Source of the DNA: Neorhizobium sp. UBA3556
GTDB lineage: Bacteria > Pseudomonadota > Alphaproteobacteria > Rhizobiales > Rhizobiaceae
DNA: 64,000 nt
Reading direction: 5' to 3'
NCBI GenBank assembly: GCA_002376235.1
Contig: DFNX01000013.1
Coordinates: forward strand, 155,521-219,520
The position numbers and the translations under genes were made by a program. How positions within the stretch are numbered: position 1 is the stretch's first letter; every line of letters starts with the position of its first letter. Below the pieces are notes generated by a model. It made no database searches, was not told where the DNA came from, and was given only the letters and a program-made list of their open reading frames with translations. Below are positions 10,317-18,761 of the stretch, one piece after another.

Positions 10317-10715
10317 TTACTCGATGATCTGCACCACGGTATGGGTCTGCGGATCGACGATCACGCGTTGATTGTTGACGACCGTGTAGGCGTATTTACT
10401 GTTGCTCGGCACCGGCGTCAGTACGACCGTTTCCGGTACCGGCTTGCCGACCATGATCGGCTGCTCGATCGTAACCGCCGTTGTCGGTGCAGGCTGCTGC
10501 TCGACATAGGTAATCACCTCGCGTGGCGGCGGGTCGATCGCGGTACCGGCGATCGCGCCGACGACACCGCCTACAGCCGCCCCCACGGGACCACCGACGA
10601 CGGCACCAGTCACGGCACCGCCTGCAGCGCCGGTCACGGTGCCCTGTTGTGCAAAAGCCTGGCCCGAAAGCATTGCTGCGAAGATTGCGCAGGAAGCAAG
10701 AATGATCTTTTTCAT
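10317..10715 (-). CDS. Small secreted DUF1236-like protein, probable stress gene
   Basis: A 132-residue protein with a clear Sec signal peptide (MKKIILASCAIFAAMLSGQA, then FAQQ). A Gly/Ala/Val-rich stretch follows that resembles glycine-zipper segments (GGAVTGAVVGGPVGAAVGG, then GAIAGTA). The C-terminal ~45 residues (VVNNQRVIVDPQTHTVVQII) look like the DUF1236 domain common in rhizobia. The ATG at 10715 was chosen because it follows AGAGGAGAAGAACC and begins a signal peptide. The open frame runs further upstream but without these features. Its function is unknown. An EcfG-type promoter directly upstream suggests general-stress control. Location is periplasmic or outer-membrane associated by inference. 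Confidence 0.8.
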   Translation of the reverse strand: MKKIILASCAIFAAMLSGQAFAQQGTVTGAAGGAVTGAVVGGPVGAAVGGVVGAIAGTAIDPPPREVITYVEQQPAPTTAVTIEQPIMVGKPVPETVVLTPVPSNSKYAYTVVNNQRVIVDPQTHTVVQIIE

Positions 10716-10747
10716 GGTTCTTCTCCTCTTTTGACTTCCGGGCAAAG

Positions 10748-10773
10748 AACCGCCTGATGGATAAAACTGTTCC
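10748..10773 (-). promoter_or_regulatory. EcfG/RpoE2-type promoter for the DUF1236-like gene
   Basis: Reading on minus, GGAAC (10773-10769) is followed by 19 bases and then TT (10749-10748). This fits the published Sinorhizobium RpoE2 pattern GGAAC-N18/19-TT. It ends about 32 bases before the ATG at 10715, leaving room for a short leader with the ribosome binding site. The match is by eye; no other promoter fits as well here. Confidence 0.55.
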
Positions 10774-10987
10774 GACAGCCCGCTCACCTTTATGCAAAGT
10801 CCGAAATATTTGGAGATCACTCAGCCTGTTGCAGATTGGTATTTCTGTCTTTGGCTGTCATCGTGCCGAAGCCCAAAAGCGGCGAGGTTCAAACACTTAA
10901 CCAAGCCCGGAAAAATGGCAGCGATCCGCGCGATGCCTATTGCCAAGCGGTGCACGCCAACTATTTGCCGCTTGAGTGATGGGAGAA

Positions 10988-11389
10988 ATGCCCGTGGAAT
11001 ATCGCTTTCTGATTGTCGAAGACAGCCTGCTCGTCGCAATGGACATAGAGGAGGCCGTTCAGCGCAGCGGTCATGATGTAGTCGGCATTGCCCCCGACAT
11101 GAAGGTGGCGTTGAATTACACCCGCGACACGGATATCGCTTTCGTCGATGTGCGGCTAGCGGATGGTGAGACCGGCCCGGAGATTGCAAGGGTTTTGGCG
11201 GAATACGGCATTGTCGTCATCATGATCACCGGAAATCCCGGGGTTGTTTCTTCCGGTGTCGATGGAGTTCTCGGTGTCATGGCAAAGCCTCTCACGGATC
11301 AGGCTTCGATGGATCTCATCCAGTTTGCTGTCGATCGCAAGAACGGAAAGCCCGGTGTGCCGCCGGCGCGCCTCAGGCTTTTCCACTAG
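10988..11389 (+). CDS. Single-domain response regulator (receiver only)
   Basis: A stand-alone CheY-like receiver of about 133 residues with no output domain. The acidic pocket is in FLIVEDSLLVAMDIEE, the phospho-acceptor Asp in IAFVDVRLADG, the switch Thr in VIMITGNPG, and the conserved Lys in VMAKPL. All key residues are present, so phosphorylation is expected. The start is uncertain: ATG 10979, ATG 10988 and GTG 10994 are all in frame. GGGAGA at 10981-10986 is best spaced for GTG 10994. No cognate kinase is nearby. It is divergent from the EcfG-type promoter gene, and small receivers of this type occur in general-stress circuits, but that link is inference. Confidence 0.85.
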   Translation: MPVEYRFLIVEDSLLVAMDIEEAVQRSGHDVVGIAPDMKVALNYTRDTDIAFVDVRLADGETGPEIARVLAEYGIVVIMITGNPGVVSSGVDGVLGVMAKPLTDQASMDLIQFAVDRKNGKPGVPPARLRLFH

Positions 11390-11490
11390 AGCAATTTCAG
11401 CAAAAATGGGAACCGGTTTTTCGTCCGGAATCGCGTTAAAACAAAGAGATAGGGCATTTTCGCGTTTCGAAGAAAGGCGGAAATGCCTTA
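11388..11490. repeat. Putative dispersed rhizobial hairpin repeat, copy 1
   Basis: The non-coding element begins AGAGCAATTTCAGCAAAAAT, continues GGGAACCGGTTTTTCGTCCG and then GAATCGCGTTAAAACAAAG. It ends in a hairpin whose arms are TAGGGCATTT (11450-11459) and AAATGCCTTA (11481-11490), pairing over 10 bases with one G-T. The sequence resembles a repeat found many times in rhizobial intergenic regions (RIME-like), recalled from memory and not searched. It lies between the response regulator and the epimerase gene. Confidence 0.6.
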
Positions 11491-11552
11491 GCGGCTCGTT
11501 GCTTCAATCCTTTTGATTGGGTAAGTCATCCCCATCAATGGCGGAAGCGAAC

Positions 11553-12560
11553 ATGCGTTTTTTCATTACCGGTACGGCAGGTTTCATCGGGTTTCATCTG
11601 GCGCGCAAGCTGTTGCAGGATGGCCATGATGTTGTTGGTTTCGACGGCATGACGCCCTATTACAGCCTGCGCCTGAAGGAGGCGCGCAATGCCGGTCTTG
11701 CGCAGTTCCCGTCCTTCCGCTTCGTTCAGGGCATGCTGGAAGACAAGACTCTTCTTCAGGAGACGGTCAAAACCTTCAGGCCCGATGTGATCGTCCATCT
11801 GGCCGCTCAGGCCGGAGTGCGCTACAGCCTCGAAAATCCGAAGGCGTACCTTGATTCCAACCTTATCGGCTCGTGGAATATCCTTGAGATCGCCCGCGAA
11901 GTCGGGGTCGGCCATCTGATGCTGGCGTCGACTTCGTCCGTCTACGGAGCCAATCCGGGCATTCCTTTCCGGGAAACCGACAAGGCTGACGAACCGCTGA
12001 CCTTCTATGCCGCCAGCAAGAAGTCGATGGAGGTCATGGCGCATAGCTACGCCCATCTCTATAAGGTTCCGACCACGGCTTTCCGCTTCTTCACGGTTTA
12101 TGGTCCCTGGGGCCGGCCGGACATGGCGCTCTTCAAGTTCGTCAAGGCAATGCTCGACGAGCAGGAAATCGAGATCTACGGCGAAGGCAGGATGAGCCGG
12201 GACTTCACCTATATCGATGATCTCGTCGATTCCATCATCGATCTGTCGAAGGTTCCTCCGTCTGAAGTAAACCGTGTCGCGGAAATCGATACGCTTTCGG
12301 CGGAAGGCCCGTTCCGCACCGTAAATCTTGGCGGCGGTCAGCCCGTTGGTCTTCTCGATTTTATCGAAGTCATAGAAAAGGCCATGGGCAAGCCGGCAAA
12401 GCGCAAGATGCTACCCATGCAGAAGGGTGATGTCCCCCGCACCTTCGCCAGCCCCGATCTGCTTCTCGCCCTGACAGGCCGCAAGCCGGAAACGGGAGTT
12501 GAGGAAGGCGTCGGCGCATTTGTTCGCTGGTACCTGGATCACCGATCCGAGATTGAGTGA
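11553..12560 (+). CDS. NAD-dependent UDP-uronate 4-epimerase-type enzyme (LpsL-like)
   Basis: Extended short-chain dehydrogenase/reductase of 335 residues. The NAD-binding motif is GTAGFIG (residues 7-13). The catalytic Ser/Thr is in STSSVYG (about 127-132), and Tyr152 and Lys156 are in [26 protein letters not shown] is the signature of UDP-glucuronate/galacturonate 4-epimerases such as LpsL. The likely reaction is UDP-GlcA to UDP-GalA, although an N-acetylated uronate is possible given the WbpA-type dehydrogenase at 25616. ATG 11553 is chosen because GGAAG lies 7 bases upstream and the NAD motif follows at once. An in-frame start 36 bases earlier is less likely. Hairpin repeats flank the gene on both sides. 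Confidence 0.85.
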   Translation: MRFFITGTAGFIGFHLARKLLQDGHDVVGFDGMTPYYSLRLKEARNAGLAQFPSFRFVQGMLEDKTLLQETVKTFRPDVIVHLAAQAGVRYSLENPKAYLDSNLIGSWNILEIAREVGVGHLMLASTSSVYGANPGIPFRETDKADEPLTFYAASKKSMEVMAHSYAHLYKVPTTAFRFFTVYGPWGRPDMALFKFVKAMLDEQEIEIYGEGRMSRDFTYIDDLVDSIIDLSKVPPSEVNRVAEIDTLSAEGPFRTVNLGGGQPVGLLDFIEVIEKAMGKPAKRKMLPMQKGDVPRTFASPDLLLALTGRKPETGVEEGVGAFVRWYLDHRSEIE

Positions 12561-12703
12561 GTGCAGACTTAAAGCTTCCTGCTCTTGGTAACGATGTCGT
12601 CACGTCTGTAGGATGAGGCTTGTTCTCGCCGCATTCACATCCCAGTTCGGGAGTTCATTATTATCCAAGACAGGACAGGAAAGTTCGGCCTACAGCAAAT
12701 CTC

Positions 12704-12799
12704 CCGAAAGTGGTCGCCGGTTTCGGGGTAATGACATGCGCAAAAATAAGGAGCTAAAGCGCGGCAAGCGAATCTGAAAGATCTCGACGCGCATTAGCT
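12704..12799. repeat. Putative dispersed rhizobial hairpin repeat, copy 2
   Basis: The element begins CCGAAAGTGGTCGCCGGTTT, continues with ATGACATGCGCAAAAATAAG, and ends in a hairpin. The arms AGCTAAAGCGCG (12752-12763) and CGCGCATTAGCT (12788-12799) pair over 12 positions with one mismatch. An inner arm pair (AATCT / AGATC region) extends it. The layout of a GTGG..CCGGTTT box, an A-rich middle and a terminal hairpin is like the element at 11388, although the two sequences differ. Confidence 0.6.
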
Positions 12800-12883
12800 G
12801 CGATTTTCGCCAGCTTGGCTTCCCTTTTGAAAGACTTTATGGTGTCGGGAAAGACAGATCAGATTTTATCGAAGGTCAAGGGC

Positions 12884-14092
12884 ATGTCACAGGGTTTCAG
12901 AGATGCCCGCATCCTCATGTATAGCCACGACACGTTCGGGCTTGGCCACATTCGCCGCTGCATGACGATCGCCAATCACCTGGTTGAAACATTCCAGGGC
13001 GCACATGTCCTTATCATCTCTGGCGCGACGATTGCCGGTGCCTTCGATTATCGTTCGCGCGTCGACTATGTGAAGATCCCCAGCGTCATCAAGCTGCGCA
13101 ATGGCGATTACACGTCGATGGACGAGCATATCAATCTGGAAGAAACGCTGGAAATGCGCCAGGCAATCATTCGCCAGACGGCTGAATCCTTCCAGCCGGA
13201 TATCTTCATCGTCGACAAGGAGCCACTCGGACTTCGTCGCGAAGTGGAAGAGACGCTGGTCTATCTCAAGAGCCGCGGCACGCTGCTGGTGCTTGGTCTG
13301 CGTGACGTGATGGACGCGCCGCATCTTCTGGATGCCGAATGGCGGCGCAATGACGTGATGGCGAAGATCGATCAACTCTACGATCACGTCTGGGTCTACG
13401 GCCCTCCCGATTTTCACGACCCGCTTACCGGGCTCGACGTCCCCCCATCGCTTCGCCGCAAGATGACCTTCGTCGGTTTCCTTCAGCGCAAGGCCTGGAC
13501 AAAACGAACGACATCGCTGCCGAAACGCGACGGCTATATTCTTGTGACAACCGGTGGCGGCGGCGATGGCTACGATCTCGTCCGCGACGTCATCAATGCC
13601 TATCAGACGGATCCTACATTGACCGAAAAGGCGCTGATCGTGCTCGGCCCCTATATGCCCGGAGAGCAGCGAACCGAACTGCTCAAGGCAGCTGAGCCAC
13701 ATCACTCTCTCGAGGTCATCGAATTCGACAACCGCATGGAAGATCTGATCGCCAATGCGCGGGCGATTGTTGCCATGGGGGGCTACAATACCTATTGCGA
13801 GATCCTGTCCTTCGACAAGCCGGCGCTGATCATCCCGCGCATGGTTCCGCGGCAAGAACAATTGATCCGCGCGATGAGGGCGACCGAGCTTGGGCTAGTG
13901 GCCATGCTGCACCCGGACCATTCCTCGGATGGTTTGAGGCTCTCTGCGGCGATAAAGGAATTGCTTCTCCGCGATCCTCCGTCTGTAACGGCGCCGGATT
14001 ACCGCCTCGAAGGCCTGCCCAATCTGTCCGCCATCGTGCAGGAATATCTGCAGGGAAAGCGCCCTGATTATCTCTCGGTCGTCGAGAGCTGA
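12884..14092 (+). CDS. MurG-like glycosyltransferase (COG4671 type)
   Basis: A predicted GT-B glycosyltransferase of about 402 residues. The N-terminal acceptor half opens RILMYSHDTFGLGHIRRCM, with the HxxGxGH-like loop of MurG relatives. The C-terminal donor half has VTTGGGGDGYD (phosphate loop) and the nucleotide-sugar binding stretch AMGGYNTYCEILSFDKPALI followed by PRQEQ. Such enzymes transfer sugars to lipid or polyprenyl acceptors in the cytoplasmic leaflet; the substrate here is unknown. The open frame begins at TTG 12815. ATG 12839 and ATG 12884 are alternatives, and 12884 (MSQGFRDARILM) fits the family and follows AAGGTCAAGGGC. It converges with a paralogue that ends 2 bases away. 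Confidence 0.8.
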   Translation: MSQGFRDARILMYSHDTFGLGHIRRCMTIANHLVETFQGAHVLIISGATIAGAFDYRSRVDYVKIPSVIKLRNGDYTSMDEHINLEETLEMRQAIIRQTAESFQPDIFIVDKEPLGLRREVEETLVYLKSRGTLLVLGLRDVMDAPHLLDAEWRRNDVMAKIDQLYDHVWVYGPPDFHDPLTGLDVPPSLRRKMTFVGFLQRKAWTKRTTSLPKRDGYILVTTGGGGDGYDLVRDVINAYQTDPTLTEKALIVLGPYMPGEQRTELLKAAEPHHSLEVIEFDNRMEDLIANARAIVAMGGYNTYCEILSFDKPALIIPRMVPRQEQLIRAMRATELGLVAMLHPDHSSDGLRLSAAIKELLLRDPPSVTAPDYRLEGLPNLSAIVQEYLQGKRPDYLSVVES

Positions 14093-14094
14093 TT

Positions 14095-15237
14095 TCAGCC
14101 GGCGTAGCTGAGTTCATCGCGCAGCAGCCGCGCCGTTTCCCTTGCGCCATCCATATTCAGGTCGAGATGAGCCTTGCTGCGTTGCGCAAGCGCCTTCTCT
14201 ATGCCGATTGCCACCATTTCGGGTGTGATCGCGGCTTCCTCAATATATTCCGCAAGACCGAGTTCATGCAGTTTCACGGCGCGCGCCGTCTGTTCCGTCT
14301 CTCCGCCTGCCGCAAACGGGACAAGCAGCGAGCCACAGCCGGCCCTCAGCACGTCGCAGACGGTATTGTAGCCCGCCTGTGAGATCGACAGCTCGGCACT
14401 GCCGAGCAATTGCCGGAAGTCGCTTCTGAAACGAAAGACATCCATATCGCCGTCACCCTGGGAGGCAAGGCTTTCAAAGCTTGCCGCGTCGAGGTTTGGA
14501 CCGGTGATGACGCACCAGCGCCCGGGCGATGCGATCAGGCCGCGCGCAGCAACGGCGGCATTCAGCAATTTCTGCCCAACCGCTCCGCCGCCGGCGGAAA
14601 CGATCACTCGATATTTTTCGGGCGAGGGGGTGGGGGGCGCCGGCGCCACAAGGCCGGTATAGAGCACCTTGTCCGCTATCTCATCTGCAAGCGGAAACGT
14701 GTCTTCGATCCGTGTCAGGTTCTGGTCGCCATGCACGAGCACGCGGTGGAAATGCTGTTTGACCAGCGCTACGGTCTCTTCGTCCCGTCCCGGCTTTTTG
14801 TTCATCTGCAGGATATCGCGGATCGAGGCAAACAGCAGCGGCTTTGGCCGCATTGCCTTGATCGCATCGAGAAAGGGCAACAACTCGAAACGCATCTGTC
14901 GGCGACCGAACGGAAAAGCTTCGGTGATGACGATATCCGGTTTCGTGTCGCCGAGAACCGCCAGCAACTGCGCCATGCGCTGGCGCTCGCCGTCCGGCCC
15001 GAGTGCTGCCCCATTGATATCCTGCAGTCCTGAAAACCCTTCGCGGGAGGTGACTTCCGGCATCAGACGAACATGCTTGATCCCCGGTCCGGGAAAACCG
15101 GGCACGGGCAACCCGCCCGTCACCATCGTCACATCCAAACCATCTTCCACCAGCGCGGACGCGACCAGGCTTGCCCGGGCAATATGGCCTATGCCGAGCA
15201 GATGCTGGACATAAAAGAGCACGCGCGGTGATGTCAT
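14095..15237 (-). CDS. MurG-like glycosyltransferase (COG4671 type), second copy
   Basis: A 380-residue GT-B enzyme distantly related to the one encoded at 12884. The N-terminus is RVLFYVQHLLGIGHIARASL with the same glycine-rich GIGH loop. The C-terminal half shows VSAGGGAVGQKLL and SQAGYNTVCDVLRAGCGSLL with VPFAAGGETEQ, the donor-binding region. It is the last gene of a minus operon. Its ATG overlaps the stop of the upstream GT4 gene by 4 bases (15234-15237), so the two transferases are probably made in equal amounts and act in sequence. Substrates cannot be deduced. Confidence 0.82.
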   Translation of the reverse strand: MTSPRVLFYVQHLLGIGHIARASLVASALVEDGLDVTMVTGGLPVPGFPGPGIKHVRLMPEVTSREGFSGLQDINGAALGPDGERQRMAQLLAVLGDTKPDIVITEAFPFGRRQMRFELLPFLDAIKAMRPKPLLFASIRDILQMNKKPGRDEETVALVKQHFHRVLVHGDQNLTRIEDTFPLADEIADKVLYTGLVAPAPPTPSPEKYRVIVSAGGGAVGQKLLNAAVAARGLIASPGRWCVITGPNLDAASFESLASQGDGDMDVFRFRSDFRQLLGSAELSISQAGYNTVCDVLRAGCGSLLVPFAAGGETEQTARAVKLHELGLAEYIEEAAITPEMVAIGIEKALAQRSKAHLDLNMDGARETARLLRDELSYAG

Positions 15238-16502
15238 GGCTGCGGATGCTCCTTGGTAGCGGACTGTGAATAGACAGAGGAGAACAATCTCTCCAGATCC
15301 GATATGCTGGTCTTGTGGTCGAAATGACTGCGGACTTTCGCTTCCGCATTCCGGGCCATTCGGTCGCGTTCCGACGGATTGCGCATCGCGCTTTCGATTG
15401 CCGCAGCGAGTGCTTGCGGATCTTCCGGTTCGACAAGCAAACCGTTCTCATTGTCCACGAACAGTTCGGGAATGCCCGATATCGTCGTCGAGATACAGAG
15501 GATCCGCTGGCTGGCAGCCTCGACCAGAACATTCGGTAGTCCGTCGCGATCGCCATCCTTGCCGATCCGGCAGGGCAGAGCGAAGATATCGGCCTTGCCG
15601 TAACGCTGCAACACTTCCTGTTGAGACATGGCTCCATGCCAGCTCACGCGCCCGTCAAGCCCAAGCTCTTTCGCAAGCGGTTTCAACACCTTCAGCTCGT
15701 CACCGCCGCCGACATGATCGAGCCGCCAATGAAGATCGGCGGGAAGTAGCGCCAGCGCCTTGAGCAGGATATCAAAACCCTTTTTCGGCACCGCCCGGCC
15801 AACGGCGAGGATCGCAATGGGATCGTCCGGATCGGAGCCGTCACGCGAGGCGGTTGCCCGGTCGGGGGAAGGAAAGCGGCTGAGGTTCAAACCGTGATAG
15901 CTCAGATGCACCTTGTCCTTTTGGGCGGAAAGTGTGCGAAGATGCTCCGCCCCGCCGCGGGTACAGGTCACCGTCCAGCTTGCGTCATCCAGCTTGTCGG
16001 AAAGCTCCCAGTCCGGACTCGTCCAGATGTCCTTGGCATGGGCGGAAACGGTAAAGGGTATTCCAAGCAGTTGCGAGGCGTAACGCGCGACCGAAGCCGG
16101 CGTATGAATGAAATGAACATGCAACCAGTCCGCCCCCTCTGGCCATTCCCGGGCAAGCACCAGCGCCTGTCCGAAGCGGCGAAAACGATTGCGGCTGATA
16201 TCGCGCGGCAGGTCTTTCAGGAATGCATTGGCTGCGGCACGAAAGGATGGCTTGCCGAACCAGTGGAGAAGCGCCTTGGCGACGCGCAACGGCTCTTCGT
16301 GCAGATATTCCGGCAGGTAGTGTACGGGGGCCTCGATCTCGTCATGCACCGGATGCCGCTTCTTGTCGGTCGGCCGACGCATCGACATCAGCGCCAGCTT
16401 GAAGCCTGCAAGTTCCAGACCGCGCAGCTCCTGCGCGATGAAGGTCTCTGAAAGGCGTGGATAGCCCTTCAAAAGCACGACCATCTTTTTCGGTATGTTC
16501 AA
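15234..16502 (-). CDS. Glycosyltransferase family 4
   Basis: Retaining GT-B glycosyltransferase of about 422 residues. LLKGYPRLSETFIAQELRGL is the typical N-terminus of a polysaccharide GT4 group, VSAHAKDIWTS lies in the acceptor domain, and AVGRAVPKKGFDILLKAL opens the donor domain. The EX7E-type motif is in GLPNVLVEAASQRILCISTT, with GIPELFVDNENGLLV after it. I chose a TTG start at 16502. It lies 6 bases after AGGA and gives the right distance to the first strand, whereas the ATG at 16484 has no ribosome binding site. The open frame extends to 16589. It sits between the ABC permease gene and the MurG-like gene in one operon. Confidence 0.85.
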   Translation of the reverse strand: MNIPKKMVVLLKGYPRLSETFIAQELRGLELAGFKLALMSMRRPTDKKRHPVHDEIEAPVHYLPEYLHEEPLRVAKALLHWFGKPSFRAAANAFLKDLPRDISRNRFRRFGQALVLAREWPEGADWLHVHFIHTPASVARYASQLLGIPFTVSAHAKDIWTSPDWELSDKLDDASWTVTCTRGGAEHLRTLSAQKDKVHLSYHGLNLSRFPSPDRATASRDGSDPDDPIAILAVGRAVPKKGFDILLKALALLPADLHWRLDHVGGGDELKVLKPLAKELGLDGRVSWHGAMSQQEVLQRYGKADIFALPCRIGKDGDRDGLPNVLVEAASQRILCISTTISGIPELFVDNENGLLVEPEDPQALAAAIESAMRNPSERDRMARNAEAKVRSHFDHKTSISDLERLFSSVYSQSATKEHPQP

Positions 16503-16590
16503 CGTCGTTCCTATGCGGTCTTTGCCGGCCGATATCCAGTGCGAGGATCGACCGACAAAACCAGTATCCGCCCGTTCTGAGCCGCGCAAG

Positions 16591-17766
16591 TCAGTGATAG
16601 GGGTCCGCCGCGTCGCGCAGGCCGTCTCCTAGAAAGTTGAAGGCGAGAATGACCAGAATGACAGGGATGACGGGGATAAGCAGCCAGGGATAAAGCGCCA
16701 CGACATTCACCGTCCGCGCTTCGGTCAAAAGCACGCCCCAGCTCGTCACCGGCGGCCTCAGGCCTAGTCCGAGAAAGCTCAGCGTCGTCTCGCCCAAAAT
16801 CATGCCGGGAATGGTCAATGTCGCGCTGGCGATCAGATGCGACATGAAGCCGGGAATAAGATGTCGGCCGATGACGCGCCAGTGATTGGCGCCCATCAGC
16901 TGCGCCGCCATCACATAATCCTCCTCGCGCAGAGAGAGAAGCTTGGATCTCACAGCGCGCGCAAGTCCCGTCCAGTCCAGCAGCCCCAGAATGAAGGTAA
17001 TGCCGAGATAGATGACGAACGGACTCCAATCGACCGGCATGATCGCGGCAAGCGCCAGCCAGAGCGGGATGCTCGGGATCGATTGCAGCACCTCGATGAC
17101 ACGCTGTACCACCAGATCGAACTTGCCGCCCCAATACCCGGCGAGACCGCCGATCAGGATGCCGAGGACAAAGCTTGTGATGATGCCGAGCAGCCCGATT
17201 GTCAGCGAAATACGGGCGCCATAGATGACCCGGGACATGACGTCCCGCCCGAGCCTGTCGGTTCCGAACAGGAACATCTGGCCGCCTTCCGCGGGGCAGA
17301 TGAGATGCCGCTCCGCATCGATTAAGCCCCAGAACTTGTAGGGATCGCCCTTGCAGAAGAAGCGCAGTCGCTGCACCTGGTTCGGATCGTCCTTATAGTC
17401 TCGCCGCAGGTTCTCCATGTCGAGCGTCATCGTCTGCCCATAGACGAACGGACCGACAAAACTCCCGTCATGGAAAAGATGCACCGACTGCGGCGGCGCA
17501 TAGATATGGTCCATGTTGCGCGTATGCAGATTATACGGCGCCAGAAACTCCGCGATGATGATCGACAGATAGCAAAGCAGCAGGAATATCCCGGAATAGA
17601 GCGCCAGCTTGTGTCGCCGAAATCGCCACCACATCAGGCGAAACTGTGATGCTCGCTTGGCAAGCGGCACGCCTTGGCCCGTCTTGTCGAAAGCATAGGG
17701 GTCGAAAGGCGCCTCAGAGACGTAGTGCGGCAGCGGCTGGCCGTCGGGGGGCAGTTGCATGCTCAT
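16591..17766 (-). CDS. Dpp/Opp-type ABC transporter, permease C
   Basis: Permease of 391 residues with an N-terminal cytoplasmic extension and first helix near ALYSGIFLLLCYLSIIIAEF. A long periplasmic loop contains FLFGTDRLGRDVMSRVIYGA, the family hallmark. The EAA loop reads QLMGANHWRVIGRHLIPG, and the C-terminal signature is ETTLSFLGLGLRPPVTSWG. The long loop and LIDAERHLICP resemble permeases of YejE/oligosaccharide importers more than DppC. Its ATG overlaps the upstream permease stop by 4 bases (17763-17766). The 88 bases before the following GT4 start hold no terminator, so the glycosyltransferases look co-transcribed. Confidence 0.9.
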   Translation of the reverse strand: MSMQLPPDGQPLPHYVSEAPFDPYAFDKTGQGVPLAKRASQFRLMWWRFRRHKLALYSGIFLLLCYLSIIIAEFLAPYNLHTRNMDHIYAPPQSVHLFHDGSFVGPFVYGQTMTLDMENLRRDYKDDPNQVQRLRFFCKGDPYKFWGLIDAERHLICPAEGGQMFLFGTDRLGRDVMSRVIYGARISLTIGLLGIITSFVLGILIGGLAGYWGGKFDLVVQRVIEVLQSIPSIPLWLALAAIMPVDWSPFVIYLGITFILGLLDWTGLARAVRSKLLSLREEDYVMAAQLMGANHWRVIGRHLIPGFMSHLIASATLTIPGMILGETTLSFLGLGLRPPVTSWGVLLTEARTVNVVALYPWLLIPVIPVILVILAFNFLGDGLRDAADPYH

Positions 17767-18761
17767 CGCGTCCGACCTCCATAAAGGCGAATGCGCGGGT
17801 CGAAAAGCGCTAGCGCGATGTCGGAAATCAGCACACCGACCACGGTCAGCACGGCAAGGAACATCAGGAACGAGCCCGCCAGATACATGTCCTGTGTCTG
17901 CAGCGCCCTGATCAGCATCGGCCCGGTGGTCTCGAGCGACAGCACGACGGCGGTGATTTCCGCACCGGAAATGATCTGTGGCAGGATCGAGCCGATATCC
18001 GAAATGAAGAAGTTGAGCGACATGCGCAGTGGATATTTCGTCAGCACCTTGAACGGATGCAGCCCCTTCGCCCGCGCCGTCATCACATATTGCTTGCGCA
18101 GCTCATCGAGCAGGTTCGCTCGCAGGCGCCGCACCATGCCCGCCGTTCCGGCCGTGCCGATGATGATGACCGGGATCCACAGATGTTCGAGGATCGACAT
18201 CGCCTTGTCCCAGCTCATCGGCTGGTTCAGGTACTTCTGGTCCATCAGATGGCCGATCGATGTGCCGAACCAGACATTGGCGAAATACATGAGGATCAGC
18301 GCCAGCACGAAATTCGGTACAGCAAGACCGATCAGCCCGAGAAGCGTCAGCCCGTAATCACCCCAGCTATACTGGTGTGTTGCGGAATAGATGCCGATCG
18401 GGAAGGCGAGCAGCCAGGTGAGGATGATCGTCACGACGGAAACGAGAATAGTCAACCACAGCCGGTCGCCGACGACATCGGAAACTGGTAGCCTGTATTC
18501 GAAGGAATAGCCGAAATCACCGACCAACATGCCGCCGACCCAATGCAGGTAGCGGATCGGCAACGGCTGGTCGAACCCGTAGCGAGCCCTCAGTTCCTCG
18601 ATCTCCTGCATGTCGGCGGGCTCGCCGATCGCCCGCATTTCTGCGACATAGCTCTCGAAATAGTCGCCCGGTGGCAGCTCGATAATGGTGAACACCAGCA
18701 TTGAGATGAGGATGAGCGTCGGAATCATCACCATGATCCGCCAGAGAATATAGCGGATCAT
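17763..18761 (-). CDS. Dpp/Opp-type ABC transporter, permease B
   Basis: Permease of 332 residues beginning MIRYILWRIMVMIPTLILIS, the standard first helix of DppB-like proteins. It has about six membrane helices. The EAA coupling loop is ARAKGLHPFKVLTKYPLRMS, and the C-terminus is SDIALALFDPRIRLYGG. It forms the channel with the permease encoded at 16591. Four-base ATGA overlaps join it to the binding-protein gene upstream (18758-18761) and the permease gene downstream (17763-17766). Confidence 0.92.
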   Translation of the reverse strand: MIRYILWRIMVMIPTLILISMLVFTIIELPPGDYFESYVAEMRAIGEPADMQEIEELRARYGFDQPLPIRYLHWVGGMLVGDFGYSFEYRLPVSDVVGDRLWLTILVSVVTIILTWLLAFPIGIYSATHQYSWGDYGLTLLGLIGLAVPNFVLALILMYFANVWFGTSIGHLMDQKYLNQPMSWDKAMSILEHLWIPVIIIGTAGTAGMVRRLRANLLDELRKQYVMTARAKGLHPFKVLTKYPLRMSLNFFISDIGSILPQIISGAEITAVVLSLETTGPMLIRALQTQDMYLAGSFLMFLAVLTVVGVLISDIALALFDPRIRLYGGRTR

